A stretch of DNA of 41,141 nt from Myxococcales bacterium (GCA_003153495.1 PLYU01000333.1:1-41141), one strand, 5' to 3'. Shown: positions 29,094-41,141, counted from the stretch's first letter. The notes: generated by a model not told the origin, from the letters alone. Translations and numbers: made by a program.

Positions 29094-30509
29094 TCAGCTC
29101 GCGCCCCGACCCGTCAGCACGACGGGCAGAGTCTTGAGGATGAGCTCGAAGTCGTGAGCGAGGGTCCAGTGGTCGATGTACTGCATGTCCAGGTACATCC
29201 ACTCCTCGAACGATATCTGGTTGCGCCCGCTGACTTGCCAGACGCACGTCAGCCCGGGGCGAACCGACAGCCGCCGACGCTGCCACGCGCTGTACTTGGC
29301 GACCTCCGCGGGGATGGGCGGTCGGGGACCGACGACGCTCATCTCCCCCCGGAGCACGTTGATGAGCTGGGGAAGCTCGTCGATGCTGTACTTGCGGATG
29401 AAGCGTCCGAAGGGCGTGATGCGAGGGTCCCGCGTCATCTTGAACACGGGTCCCGCCTGTTCGTTGTGGGCCATGAGCTTCGCCTTCAGTTCCTCGGCGT
29501 TCGCGATCATGGAGCGAAACTTGAGCATGTTGAACGGGCCGCCGTGGCGGCCGACACGTCGCTGCTTGAAGAGAACCGGTCCGCGCGAGCCCAGGCGGAT
29601 GATGACCGCGACACCGAGCATCAGCGGAGAGAGGAGCACGAGCGCGGTCGCCGAGGCCGCGATGTCGAACAGGCGCTTGAGCGCGCGCTGAGCAGGCTTG
29701 TGACGAACGCTCAGGTAGTGGATGTACCCGTCGGCCATGGCATCTTCGTACGCGGGGCGTGCCCGGCCGAAGCGAAACCCGCTGACGGGAAGCGCGAACG
29801 GGATCCCGAGGCGCTCGAGCACCCGGATCGCCCCCTGCATCTCTGCTCGATGCGAATCGCCGTTGCCGGCGATGAATACTTCGCTCACCACGTGCCGCTC
29901 GAGCACCTCGTCGAGGGCGCTCGCGGCGCCCAGCAGCTCGGCGGGGAGGCGGTCGTGCGCGAGCTCGTCGGCGAAGCGCAGGTACCCGACGACGCAACGG
30001 TGGTCGTTGCGCTCGAGAACCTCGAGCCCGGTGTGCCGGCCGAGCGGACCGATACCGACGATCAGAATGGGCTCCACGGGCACGTCGCGTCGCCGCAGCC
30101 AGCTCGTCGTGAGCCGCAACCAGAGGATGGCCGGGACCGCGACGACCGCGAAGCGCCCGAGCGATCCGTATGCGGCATACACGGGGAAGAAGAACCGCAG
30201 GACCGCCATGATCGCGACCAGCGCACAGAGCTGAAGGGCGGTGAGCGCCACGTCCCCCTGGAGGTCTCGACCGTTCGCGACATCGTAGTGACGGAGGATC
30301 CGACCGCCGAGCGTCCACACGAGGGTCGCTCCGGTGAGCATCCCGAGAGCCACCATCCAGTGCCAGTGCGCTCCCGGCAGCTTCGTCGCCAGGGCGGAAG
30401 CCAGCGAGAGGATGACGCAGTCGCCGGCCAGGTTCAGGTTCTGGGCGCCTTGCCTCAACCCTTGCCTCAACGGAGGGAACGTCTCGTCACGGACTGGGTT
30501 GACCGACAT
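29094..30509 (-). CDS. Undecaprenyl-phosphate sugar phosphotransferase (WcaJ/WbaP/EpsZ type)
   Basis: This 471-residue inner-membrane enzyme should transfer a sugar-1-phosphate from a UDP-sugar to undecaprenyl phosphate, starting synthesis of an exopolysaccharide, capsule or O-antigen unit. The N-terminal part has four hydrophobic helices and a CoA-binding-like Rossmann domain ('ILIVGIGPLGRHTGLEVLER'). The C-terminal catalytic domain has the membrane helix 'SATALVLLSPLMLGVAVII' and the motifs 'FKQRRVGRHGGPFNMLKFRSM', 'YSIDELPQLINVLRGEMSVV' (begun by FIRK) and 'RPGLTCVWQVSGR'. ATG 30509 is preceded by GAGG. No glycosyltransferases or Wzx/Wzy genes are adjacent, so the polymer is not identifiable. 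Confidence 0.93.
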   Translation of the reverse strand: MSVNPVRDETFPPLRQGLRQGAQNLNLAGDCVILSLASALATKLPGAHWHWMVALGMLTGATLVWTLGGRILRHYDVANGRDLQGDVALTALQLCALVAIMAVLRFFFPVYAAYGSLGRFAVVAVPAILWLRLTTSWLRRRDVPVEPILIVGIGPLGRHTGLEVLERNDHRCVVGYLRFADELAHDRLPAELLGAASALDEVLERHVVSEVFIAGNGDSHRAEMQGAIRVLERLGIPFALPVSGFRFGRARPAYEDAMADGYIHYLSVRHKPAQRALKRLFDIAASATALVLLSPLMLGVAVIIRLGSRGPVLFKQRRVGRHGGPFNMLKFRSMIANAEELKAKLMAHNEQAGPVFKMTRDPRITPFGRFIRKYSIDELPQLINVLRGEMSVVGPRPPIPAEVAKYSAWQRRRLSVRPGLTCVWQVSGRNQISFEEWMYLDMQYIDHWTLAHDFELILKTLPVVLTGRGAS

Positions 30510-30650
30510 GATGACCTCGAGGGAGAGCACGAGCCGTGCCCGGGTGAGCGCCTGCGGGAACCGCCTCGGAGCGGGGCTCGTCGGCAGCTCCTGGCAATAT
30601 GCGAATCTGCCTGGCCCTCTTGCGCGCTGATGTCTGTGCCGCGTCCTGGC

Positions 30651-30881
30651 ATGACGCGTGCATCGGCGAGCAATCGAGAACCGGAGGTCCACGCGAGAAA
30701 ACGGGTCTGTCAGGCATTCGTCCTTGGGCTATTGAGCGCGTCGCTCTGCGCGGGGTGCTTCTGGCATGAACGTCCGGATGATCCGGGCACCGTCACCGGA
30801 TCGGGCCAGTCCGCGCAGAGCGCGACCACGGTCAGCGTGAGCGGATCGAGCGCGTGCGTCGCGGTGTGTTGCCCGGTGTGA
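30651..30881 (+). CDS. Small lipoprotein, 76 residues
   Basis: ATG 30651 opens a short frame with a basic N-terminus, a hydrophobic core ('CQAFVLGLLSASLCAGC') and then a Ser/Thr/Gly-rich tail of about 40 residues ending 'ACVAVCCPV'. It is too short for a folded enzyme and looks like a surface lipoprotein or toxin-like peptide of unknown role. It is divergent from the sugar transferase gene, 141 bases away. The alternative is that the frame is non-coding, but the signal and lipobox favour a real gene. Confidence 0.5.
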   Translation: MTRASASNREPEVHARKRVCQAFVLGLLSASLCAGCFWHERPDDPGTVTGSGQSAQSATTVSVSGSSACVAVCCPV

Positions 30882-30966
30882 ATGGAACGGCGCCCTGCCC
30901 CGCGACGAACCAGTGCCCCTAATCGATCCGGGCTCACGAGAACGCGCCTGACACTCGCAGAGCGCC

Positions 30967-31419
30967 CTATCTCACCCAGCATCCCCGATCTCCGAAGCCC
31001 TGCTGGACGATCCCGCCGACGGCCACGAGGCCGCTGCCGAGCGCGGCGAGCGATCCCGCGCTCACGCCGAACAGGATCTTGCCCGTCGTATCGTTGAGGC
31101 CCGTGGCGTACGCACCACCGATGGTGAGTCCGGCGGCCATCGCCACCAAGATGCTGCCGGTCCACGTCAGGCCGTTCTTCCACGTGTACGACGACCGGCA
31201 CGAGGCGTCTTCCTTCTGGATGGATTGCTCTTCCTCCGGGAGCAGCGGGGGAGCGACCGTATTGATGAGCTCTGCGGACACCCCTGATTTCCTCGCGCGA
31301 GTCAGGAGCTTGTCCCGCTCGTCTCGTTCGTGTTGCGACGGGCCAATGACGCTGGCCGGTATGCATCCGGACGCGCCAGCGAGAACGAGCAGCAACGCAG
31401 CAGCGGTCCGGAGAGTCAT
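30967..31419 (-). CDS. Hypothetical lipoprotein with membrane-like helices
   Basis: This 150-residue protein begins 'MTLRTAAALLLVLAGASGC-IP', a good lipoprotein signal. A charged helical section follows ('SQHERDERDKLLTRARKSG', 'LLPEEEQSIQKED'). The C-terminal half is glycine-rich and hydrophobic ('GSILVAMAAGLTIGGAYATG', 'ILFGVSAGSLAALGSGLVAV'), with the GxxxG spacing of glycine-zipper proteins. Three cysteines remain in the mature part. I recognise no named family. It may sit in the outer membrane or span it. Confidence 0.75.
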   Translation of the reverse strand: MTLRTAAALLLVLAGASGCIPASVIGPSQHERDERDKLLTRARKSGVSAELINTVAPPLLPEEEQSIQKEDASCRSSYTWKNGLTWTGSILVAMAAGLTIGGAYATGLNDTTGKILFGVSAGSLAALGSGLVAVGGIVQQGFGDRGCWVR

Positions 31420-31553
31420 GCGCGCACTACACGCATGATCTATTCCACCTGGGCCGCTGGCTCAAAGGTCTCCGCGATCCCTCCAAATGCGAACGCTCTT
31501 CTGGCACACACTGTGCGTTGTCACCCTGACCCACTCGCCATTCACGATGCGCC

Positions 31554-33251
31554 TCAATGCGAACTTCGCAGGTCGAGAAGCAGATCGGTGATCTTCTGCT
31601 GATAGGGGCGTCCGCCGAGGACGCGCGTCACATCAGTGTGGATCGACTCGCTCGTCCGGCGAGGATTCCCGACGATCAGCGGGATCTCGGAGTCCTGCCG
31701 GGAAGGACTTCCATGCCAGGATCGATACGGCGACGCGAAATAGAACCGGTCCGCCGGGTCCTTCCGGTCGCCATTGTGTGCGAGGAGCAGGATGTCCCCG
31801 GCCCGCTCGCCCCGAGGGCCCACCGCCAGATCGCGGAAGCGCGCCGCCGCGTCGATGTACGTCGGATGGGGGTGCTCGCTCAAGTACACCTCGAGAGGCA
31901 CGGTCTTGCCGCTCCCGACGTAGACCTCGAACGGCAGATCGACCTCCGGCACGGGCTTCGGGTGTCGCGTCAGGACCAGATCCAGCGTGCCTTTCATCTC
32001 GGGCACGCTCGAGCCGTCCTCGTTGTTCTTGTAGAACGCCTCCGCCATCGGCACGACGTCCTCCTCGAACCGCGGCGGTCGCGCCCAGTCGCACGGCGTC
32101 CCCGTGGCGGCGCACGTCGATCGGTCCGCCACATAGACGTAGGCCATGGCGCCTCCCTCGACGAGCACCGAGTCGAAGTCATCCTTCTCCGAGACGTCGA
32201 GCGAGAACGGTCGCACACGATAGCCGGCCTTCTTCATGAGCGCCGGCGGATAGGCCGGTCCCTGGGCGGAGAGCGCGTGCGCGTCGTCTCGCACGACCTC
32301 GGTGTGGCCGTGGTCGGCCGTCACAATGATGTAGCGATCGTCCAAGGCGTGACGGTCGCGCAGACGCGCGAGGAGCTTCGCCAGCGCAGGGTCCACGATC
32401 TCCTTCAGGTACGACTTCCGGGCCTCGTCCGGCCCCTCGTCCGCCACGTGGGCATAGAGGTCGGTTCCCGGGAGATAGATCGCGAGCACGTCGGGGAGGT
32501 CGCCGTGCTCGAGCTCGGTCACCACCGCGGAGACCACTTGCTCGTCGAGCTTCTTGAAGCCATCGCGCGTCACTCGCGCTCCGGCCGCCACTTGCTCGAA
32601 GAAGTGCTCGAATGCCTGCACCAGAATCGTCGGTTTGGTCACGATGAGCTTGTCGGCACCGGAGAAGATCTGATGCATCGCGACCCATATGAGGATGTCA
32701 GGCTCCCGCTCGCGCATGCGATCGTAGACGCTGGGCGCCTTCTTCAGCGCGTCCAGGTATCCGTCCGTGTAGATCGACAAGGTTGTTTTCGAGTCGTCGA
32801 AGCTGACCGGCGCGGGTGCGGCGAGGCGCCGCTCCTCCCGGATGAAGAACTCGTTGCCCGTCACTCCGTGCGTCGCCGGAGGGACTCCCGTCATCGCCGT
32901 CGTCCACGCGGCCATCGTCGACGACGGAAGTGTCGACAGGAGTGTCTCGTCGAAGCAGGCGTGCGGGAACCGACCTTCGCTCCCTCCGAGCAGTGCTTCG
33001 AGAGCGGGGAGCTCGTTCTTTCGGAGGAGCTCATAGAGAAGATGGCGATCGACCCCGTCGAGCGCGATGAAGAGAATGGGCGGATGCCCCGCGGAAGTGC
33101 GGGGAGCATCATCGGCGCGCTTGCGCTGCTCACGGGCTTCACCACCCGTGACGAGGTCGGTGACCTTCATCGCGGCGCCGCAAGCGGCGCCCGCACCGAG
33201 GGTGGCAAGAGCGAAGGCGAAGCGGGGCGCCGCACGCGATCTGGTGTTCAT
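31554..33251 (-). CDS. Exported type I phosphodiesterase / nucleotide pyrophosphatase-like protein
   Basis: This 565-residue member of the alkaline phosphatase superfamily has an N-terminal export signal ('RFAFALATLGAGAAC'). The metal/active-site pattern is of the phosphodiesterase-pyrophosphatase branch. Asp65 lies in 'ILFIALDGVD'. The nucleophile Ser111/Thr112 is in 'LPSSTMAAWTTAMTGV', followed by 'ATHGVTGNEFF'. A metal Asp is in 'YLPGTDLYAH', and the pair 'TADHGHTEV' follows. Substrates in the family range from nucleotides to phospholipid head groups, so only hydrolysis of a phosphate ester is safe to claim. I chose ATG 33251 over 33278 because it gives a normal signal and has AAGGG upstream. 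It is divergent from cti. Confidence 0.85.
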   Translation of the reverse strand: MNTRSRAAPRFAFALATLGAGAACGAAMKVTDLVTGGEAREQRKRADDAPRTSAGHPPILFIALDGVDRHLLYELLRKNELPALEALLGGSEGRFPHACFDETLLSTLPSSTMAAWTTAMTGVPPATHGVTGNEFFIREERRLAAPAPVSFDDSKTTLSIYTDGYLDALKKAPSVYDRMREREPDILIWVAMHQIFSGADKLIVTKPTILVQAFEHFFEQVAAGARVTRDGFKKLDEQVVSAVVTELEHGDLPDVLAIYLPGTDLYAHVADEGPDEARKSYLKEIVDPALAKLLARLRDRHALDDRYIIVTADHGHTEVVRDDAHALSAQGPAYPPALMKKAGYRVRPFSLDVSEKDDFDSVLVEGGAMAYVYVADRSTCAATGTPCDWARPPRFEEDVVPMAEAFYKNNEDGSSVPEMKGTLDLVLTRHPKPVPEVDLPFEVYVGSGKTVPLEVYLSEHPHPTYIDAAARFRDLAVGPRGERAGDILLLAHNGDRKDPADRFYFASPYRSWHGSPSRQDSEIPLIVGNPRRTSESIHTDVTRVLGGRPYQQKITDLLLDLRSSH

Positions 33252-33333
33252 GGGGTGCCCTTGGTCGCGCTTCGCCATCTCACCATAGGGCCGCCCCGCG
33301 GCTTTTGCTATCGTCGGGTCTGCGATCCCTTCC

Positions 33334-35697
33334 GTGACTCGACATCCCTTCTTTCTTGCCTCCTTCTTCGTGGGCTTCTGCGCGCTCTCGCTGTTCGAGG
33401 CTTGCCGAGCGCCTTCGAACGCGGCCTATCCAGCGCGTTCGAAGGAGCCCTACGCCGCGCCCGTGACGCAGCCCACGCCGGCGCAGGCGAAGGTCGCGTG
33501 GGAGAGAGCGCAGGCGGTCTTCGAGAACCGCTGCGTGGTTTGCCACGGGTGTTACGACGCCCCCTGTCAGCTCAAGCTCGGATCGTTTGATGGAATCGAT
33601 CGCGGCGCGACGGCCGCAAAGGTGTACGAGACCTCGCGCCTCACCGAGGCGTCACCGACACGGCTCTTCATCGATGCGCGTACGACCGGCGAGTGGCGCG
33701 GCAAGGGGTTTCACGCGATCTTGCCGGAGCTCGCGCCGGAGAGCGCGCACGCGGACATCCGCGCGAGCGTCCTCGTCCGCATGCTGGAGCTCAAGCGAGC
33801 GCACCCCATCGATGCAACGACGGACATCGCGAGAGATTTCACGCTCGATCTCGATCGCAAACAAACGTGCACCGACGCAGAGCACTTCGACGACTACGCG
33901 GGCGCCCATCCGTCGTGGGGAATGCCCTACGCGCTGCCTGCGCTCGGCGATGCGGAGCACGGCGCCCTCGTGGACTGGGTCGAAGGAGGCGCGCCACACG
34001 CGGATCCCGACCCTGTCTCGGCGCAGCTCGCTGCGGCGATCGGTACGTGGGAGACGTTCTTGAACGACACGTCACGCAAGAGCCGCCTGGTGGCGCGGTA
34101 CATCTACGAGCACCTATTCCTCGCCAGCCTCCACTTCGAAGGCGTCGACGACCACACGTTCTTCCGACTCGTTCGTTCGAGAACGCCTCTCGGTGCGGTT
34201 GACGAGATCGCGACGCGACGGCCCTTCGACGATCCGAAGAGCGACCAAGTCTACTACCGCTTCGTGCTCAGGCCGGAGCGCCCGCTGGCGAAGACCCAGA
34301 TGCCGTATGCCCTCAGCCCGGTGCGCCTCGCTCTCTACCGCAAGCTGTTCATCGAGCCTGACTTTCGAGTCGACCGACTCCCAGGCTACGAGCCCGCGGT
34401 CTCGTCCAATCCGTTCCGGGCCTTCGAAGCCCTGCCGGTCCAGTCGCGCTACCGCTTCATGCTGGACGAGGCCGAGTTCACGATGATGGGGTTCATCAAG
34501 GGACCCGTATGTCGGGGGCAGGTGGCGCTCGACGTCATCGAGGATCGATTCTGGATCGCGTTCTTGAGCGCCGACGCAGCCTGGACACGGGACGAAGCGA
34601 CGTTCTTGGCGGGCGAGAAGCTGGATCTCGAGATGCCCTCGGCCGGGGGAAGCAATGCACCGCCGACGATCTGGTTCGGATACGGCGCCGCACACGACCG
34701 GTACGTGAAAGAGAAGAGCCGGTACCTCGAAGCCGTCACCCGACGAGGAGAGCGGCTATCGATCCGTTCGATCTGGGATGGCGACGGGCACAACCCCAGC
34801 GCCGGGCTCACCGTCTTCCGTCACTTCGACAGCGCGACCGTCGTTCAGGGCTTCGTTGGCGGGGCGCCGAAGACGGCCTGGGTCGTCGATTATCCGCTGC
34901 TCGAACGCATTCACTATCTTCTGGTGGCGGGGTTCGACGTGTTCGGCAACGCGACTCACCAGGTCACGACCCGGCTTTACATGGACTTTCTCCGCATGGA
35001 GGGCGAGTCGAATTTCCTGACGTTCCTTCCGCCTTCACGGAGAAGGAAGCTCGCGGACGCCTGGTACCGTGGCGTCGACGGCAAAGCGAAAGATCGCGTG
35101 TACGCCGAGCTGGCGAGCTTCACAGGCACGCCGAACATCCGCTACGCGACCGCCACCCCCGAGCTCGAGCTCTTCGCGATGTGGAAGACCGACCTGGGAC
35201 GGGTGCTCGCGACGGGGTACGATCTGGAGAACATCGACGACGTCGAAGTCCGGTCCGCGCTCCAGCGCCTCGCCCAGGTCAAGGGGACCGCGGCCTCGTG
35301 GATGCCCGAGACGTCTTTCGTGACGATCACGCGGGGCGACGGGCACGAAGCGCACGCCTCGGTATTGCGAGAGAGCGCGCACACGAACGTCGCCCACCTG
35401 TTCGAGGAGACGGCGCGTCGCGTGAAGGAAGAGGACGCGTTGTCGGTCGTGCGAGGATTCCTCGGCGCCTATCCGAACGCGCTGTTCTCGGTACCGGTGG
35501 ATCAGCTCGCCGCGTTCGTTGATGCAGTTTTGAAGCTCGACAGCGAGGTCGCGTACAAGGTACTGCGCTCGCGCTTCGGGGTGCTCCGCACCGACCCGGC
35601 GTTCTGGAAGTACAGCGATCGGATCAACGAGGCGTACCGGCGGCAGGCGCCGCTCGAAGGGGGGCTCTTCGATTACAATCGACTCGACGCGCTGTGA
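33334..35697 (+). CDS. cti: Cti, cis/trans fatty acid isomerase
   Basis: This 787-residue periplasmic cytochrome-type enzyme converts cis to trans double bonds in membrane phospholipid acyl chains as a rapid response to solvents or heat. The c-type haem site and its extension 'CVVCHGCYDAPCQL' (Cys67, Cys70, His71) is diagnostic. The N-terminus is a signal sequence ending 'LSLFEAC', and length and C-terminal 'LRTDPAFWKYSDRINEAYRR' fit the family. It starts at GTG 33334. The gene is best known from Pseudomonas and Vibrio. It lies divergently 82 bases from a secreted phosphodiesterase and directly upstream of a DJ-1/PfpI pseudogene. Confidence 0.93.
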   Translation: MTRHPFFLASFFVGFCALSLFEACRAPSNAAYPARSKEPYAAPVTQPTPAQAKVAWERAQAVFENRCVVCHGCYDAPCQLKLGSFDGIDRGATAAKVYETSRLTEASPTRLFIDARTTGEWRGKGFHAILPELAPESAHADIRASVLVRMLELKRAHPIDATTDIARDFTLDLDRKQTCTDAEHFDDYAGAHPSWGMPYALPALGDAEHGALVDWVEGGAPHADPDPVSAQLAAAIGTWETFLNDTSRKSRLVARYIYEHLFLASLHFEGVDDHTFFRLVRSRTPLGAVDEIATRRPFDDPKSDQVYYRFVLRPERPLAKTQMPYALSPVRLALYRKLFIEPDFRVDRLPGYEPAVSSNPFRAFEALPVQSRYRFMLDEAEFTMMGFIKGPVCRGQVALDVIEDRFWIAFLSADAAWTRDEATFLAGEKLDLEMPSAGGSNAPPTIWFGYGAAHDRYVKEKSRYLEAVTRRGERLSIRSIWDGDGHNPSAGLTVFRHFDSATVVQGFVGGAPKTAWVVDYPLLERIHYLLVAGFDVFGNATHQVTTRLYMDFLRMEGESNFLTFLPPSRRRKLADAWYRGVDGKAKDRVYAELASFTGTPNIRYATATPELELFAMWKTDLGRVLATGYDLENIDDVEVRSALQRLAQVKGTAASWMPETSFVTITRGDGHEAHASVLRESAHTNVAHLFEETARRVKEEDALSVVRGFLGAYPNALFSVPVDQLAAFVDAVLKLDSEVAYKVLRSRFGVLRTDPAFWKYSDRINEAYRRQAPLEGGLFDYNRLDAL

Positions 35698-35724
35698 GGC
35701 GTCGGCTCCCGAGGAACCACCGGC

Positions 35725-35943
35725 ATGGCATCACCCAGGACCATCGGCGCGCTGCTCTTCGAAGGCTTCGAGCTACTCGACGTGTTCGGACCGGTAGAAG
35801 CATGGGGCATGCTCGCGTCCGCGGGCGGTTGGAAGGTCGTCACCACCGCCGCGAGCGCGGGCTCCGTGGCCAGCGCCTAGGGACCACGCGCGGTGGCAGA
35901 CCACTCGCTCGCGGACTGCCCGATGCTCGACGCTCATCCCGTC
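35725..35943 (+). pseudogene. DJ-1/PfpI family pseudogene (nonsense and 3' truncation)
   Basis: ATG 35725, preceded by GAGGA, opens 'TIGALLFEGFELLDVFGPVE' and 'GWKVVTTAASAGSVASA', the N-terminus of DJ-1/PfpI proteins (isonitrile hydratase-like group). A TAG follows at 35878-35880, and beyond it the same frame continues with 'GPRAVADHSLADCPMLDAHP', which is the next stretch of the same family. A single CAG-to-TAG change therefore interrupts it. Similarity then stops near 35943, before the nucleophile elbow, so about two thirds of the gene is gone. It follows cti by 27 bases and may once have been its operon partner. Confidence 0.82.
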
Positions 35944-35975
35944 TCGAGGTACCACAATGATAAGGTGCGCCCCCC

Positions 35976-36212
35976 ATGCCCCGCCCCGCTCGCCTCTTCG
36001 CGGTCCCTCTCGCGCTCTGTCTGGCCCCCGGGGCCGTCGCCTGCGCCAGCGCCCAGCGCGCCGCCGAGCGCGACCCCATGAAGTGCGAGCGAGACCCCGC
36101 GTGCTCCAAGGCCCGCGGCAGCTACGCCGACTGCTCCAGGCAGTGCAACGACGACCCCGCGTGCGTCGACCGCTGCCGCGAGATGCAGACCGACCGCGTC
36201 GGCCACCCCTGA
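35976..36212 (+). CDS. Small Cys-rich lipoprotein, 78 residues
   Basis: This protein begins with a signal ('RLFAVPLALCLAPGAVAC-AS'). A charged mature part of about 55 residues follows, with three C-x3-C-type pairs ('CERDPACSKA', 'CSRQCNDDPACVDRC'). AAGGTG lies ten bases before the ATG. The spacing suggests a disulfide-stapled helical hairpin. I know no function. Its promoter may lie in the remains of the DJ-1 pseudogene just upstream. It converges with the aldehyde dehydrogenase gene, whose stop is ten bases away. Confidence 0.7.
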   Translation: MPRPARLFAVPLALCLAPGAVACASAQRAAERDPMKCERDPACSKARGSYADCSRQCNDDPACVDRCREMQTDRVGHP

Positions 36213-36222
36213 CGCGCGAGCC

Positions 36223-37620
36223 TCACCACCCCAGCCGGAAGTGAATCGCCTTCGGCCTCGTCAGCGCGTCGAACCCCAGCGTCCCCAGGCTCACCCCCCG
36301 CCCCGAGTCCTTCCACCCGCTCCACGGCAGCCCCGGATCCAGGTAATCGCACCGGTTCATGAACACCGTCCCCGCCTCCAGCGCCCCCGCCAGCCGCTCC
36401 GCCCGCCCGCGATCCCCCGTCCACACGCTCGCCGTCAGCCCCAGCCGCGAGTCGTTCATCTTCTCCAGCGCCTCCTCGTCCGACGCCACCGACATCACCG
36501 GCAAGATCGGCCCGAACGACTCCTTGCGGAACAGCTCCATCGCCTGGCTGCAGTCCGCCAGCAGCGTCGGCTCGAAGAAGCGACCCCGCCCCCCCACGTT
36601 CGTCGCCTTGCCCCCCGCCAGCAGCCGCGCCCCGCGCGCCCGCGCGTCGCGCACGAACCCCTCGAGCTCCGCCACGTGCGCCGGCTGCGCGATCGGGCCC
36701 AGCGTCGTCTCCTCGCGCATCGGGTCGCCCATCACGTACGCCCGCACCAGCGGCTCGGCCATCTCCACGAAGCGCTTGTAGACGCTCTCGTGCACGTACA
36801 CCCGTTCCACCGCGCAGCAGCTCTGCCCCGCGTTGTACATCGCGCCGTCGACGACGTTCTCCACCGTCTTCGCCAGATCGCAGTCGGGAGCCACGTACGC
36901 CGGGTCGTTCCCCCCGAGCTCGAGGCACGGGTGCATGAACCGCTTGGAAGCCGCCAGCACGATCCGGTGCCCCCCGAAGATGCTCCCCGTGAACACCACG
37001 TGGTCCACACGCTCGTCGCCCACGATGCGCTGGCTCTGCGTGTGATCGCAGTGCAGCGCCTGGACCAGGTTCGCCGGCGCCCCCGCGCTCGCGAACGCGC
37101 GCGCGAAGTGCTCCCCGCACAGCGGCGAGCGCGGGCTGTGCTTCACCACGACCGAGTTCCCGGCCAGCACCGCCGGGACGACGCAGTTGACCGCCGTCAG
37201 CAGCGGGTAGTTCCACGCGGGCAGGTCGAGCACCACGCCCAGCGGCTCGCGCACGACGCGGCGCTCGAAGCCGGGCAGGGGCGGGAGCACGACGTCGGCG
37301 AGGGCCTCCGGCGCGACGCCGATCAGGTGCCGCGCCCGCGCGGCCATCGTCTTCACCTCTCCGCGCGACTGCGCGATGGGCTTGCCCATCATGTGCGTCA
37401 CGTCCGCGGCGATCGACGCGGCGCTCGCCTCCATCGACGCGACCGCGCGCTCGCAGAGCGCCATCCTGTCTTCCAGGGTGCTCGTGCGCCAGCTGCGCGC
37501 AGCGGCCCGCGCGTGATCGAGCACCGCGCCCGCGGCACCCACGTCGGCGAACTGCACGGCGCACGCCGGCTCTCCGGTGAACGGGTCGTCGACGACGAGA
37601 GCGCGCGTGGTGTCTGCCAT
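36223..37620 (-). CDS. NAD(P)+-dependent aldehyde dehydrogenase
   Basis: This 465-residue enzyme belongs to a subfamily distinct from the aldehyde dehydrogenase at 7.6 kb. Catalytic residues are Asn137 in 'LPAWNYPL', Lys160 in 'VVVKHSP', Glu234 in 'CLELGGNDPAYV' and Cys268 in 'NAGQSCCAVERVYVH', where two cysteines are adjacent. 'FRKESFGPILPV' and 'DYLDPGLPWSGWKDSGRG' complete the fold. The 'ELGGNDPAYV' and 'GQSCCAVER' pattern suggests a broad succinate-semialdehyde- or glyceraldehyde-type group, but the substrate is not determined. ATG 37620 was chosen. GTG 37638, which overlaps the uvrA stop as GTGA, is a real alternative and would add six residues. Confidence 0.9.
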   Translation of the reverse strand: MADTTRALVVDDPFTGEPACAVQFADVGAAGAVLDHARAAARSWRTSTLEDRMALCERAVASMEASAASIAADVTHMMGKPIAQSRGEVKTMAARARHLIGVAPEALADVVLPPLPGFERRVVREPLGVVLDLPAWNYPLLTAVNCVVPAVLAGNSVVVKHSPRSPLCGEHFARAFASAGAPANLVQALHCDHTQSQRIVGDERVDHVVFTGSIFGGHRIVLAASKRFMHPCLELGGNDPAYVAPDCDLAKTVENVVDGAMYNAGQSCCAVERVYVHESVYKRFVEMAEPLVRAYVMGDPMREETTLGPIAQPAHVAELEGFVRDARARGARLLAGGKATNVGGRGRFFEPTLLADCSQAMELFRKESFGPILPVMSVASDEEALEKMNDSRLGLTASVWTGDRGRAERLAGALEAGTVFMNRCDYLDPGLPWSGWKDSGRGVSLGTLGFDALTRPKAIHFRLGW

Positions 37621-37634
37621 GACAGGAAAGGATA

Positions 37635-41141
<3,507 letters not shown>

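Noticed and set aside
31502-31517. TGGCACACACTGTGCG resembles a sigma54 -24/-12 promoter (GG and GC ten bases apart)
   Set aside because: It points along the plus strand into the 3' end of a minus-strand gene, with no plus-strand gene to serve. Two consensus positions are wrong.

Overview
The window is a 41 kb piece of a very GC-rich bacterial chromosome with third-position G/C codons, short gaps and many GTG starts. It carries a dozen or so small secreted lipoproteins with Cys-rich or 'DAG/SGG'-type linkers, a Stig1-repeat protein, an FHA-GAF-sigma54 activator and a fatty acid cis/trans isomerase. Together these suggest a myxobacterium-like member of the Myxococcota (Polyangia side). That assignment is inferred from gene content; there is no rRNA or other phylogenetic marker in the window.

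Layout. 1-1852: end of a cobalamin nucleotide-loop operon (cobT-cobS-cobC, 4-base overlaps). 1908-3878: two surface lipoproteins on the minus strand, a Stig1-repeat protein with an apparent frameshift and a LamG-domain protein. 4168-7335: a three-gene MacA/MacB-type ABC exporter (adaptor, ATPase, FtsX-like permease) with overlapping genes. 7556-11857: an aldehyde dehydrogenase, two small membrane proteins, a 62-residue Cys protein, a lipoprotein ending in an S74-type self-cleaving chaperone domain, and a DUF1993 protein. 11858-14853 is an eroded segment: an IS110 transposase remnant, a lipoprotein cut short near it, a cupin, the C-terminal half of a CoA-binding protein, and a secreted Cys-rich protein that has lost its signal peptide. 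15130-18731 holds a methyltransferase, two lipoproteins and two nearly identical 120-bp MITE-like elements about 1 kb apart. 18752-26435 is core metabolism and regulation: gcvP, divergent metK, a bidirectional hairpin, then a minus-strand operon gpsA / small membrane protein / sigma54 activator / zinc ribbon. 26504-28986: a lipoprotein translationally coupled to a long signal peptidase I. 29094-35697: an undecaprenyl-phosphate sugar transferase, small lipoproteins, a secreted type I phosphodiesterase and, divergently, Cti. 35725-41141: a DJ-1/PfpI pseudogene, a small lipoprotein, a second aldehyde dehydrogenase, and the 3' part of a tandemly duplicated uvrA.

The strongest themes are envelope biology and genome erosion. 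Envelope genes include lipoproteins, signal peptidase, sugar transferase, Cti and an ABC exporter. Erosion shows as at least five broken genes in different stages of decay, plus a MITE-like family. The two least ordinary objects are the fused UvrA, whose linker between the two UvrA copies is encoded by an AT-richer, nearly perfect inverted repeat (40177-40238), and the S74-domain lipoprotein, which keeps the Ser-x4-Lys dyad expected of a self-cleaving domain. No CRISPR array, tRNA, rRNA, prophage or recognisable defence island was seen.
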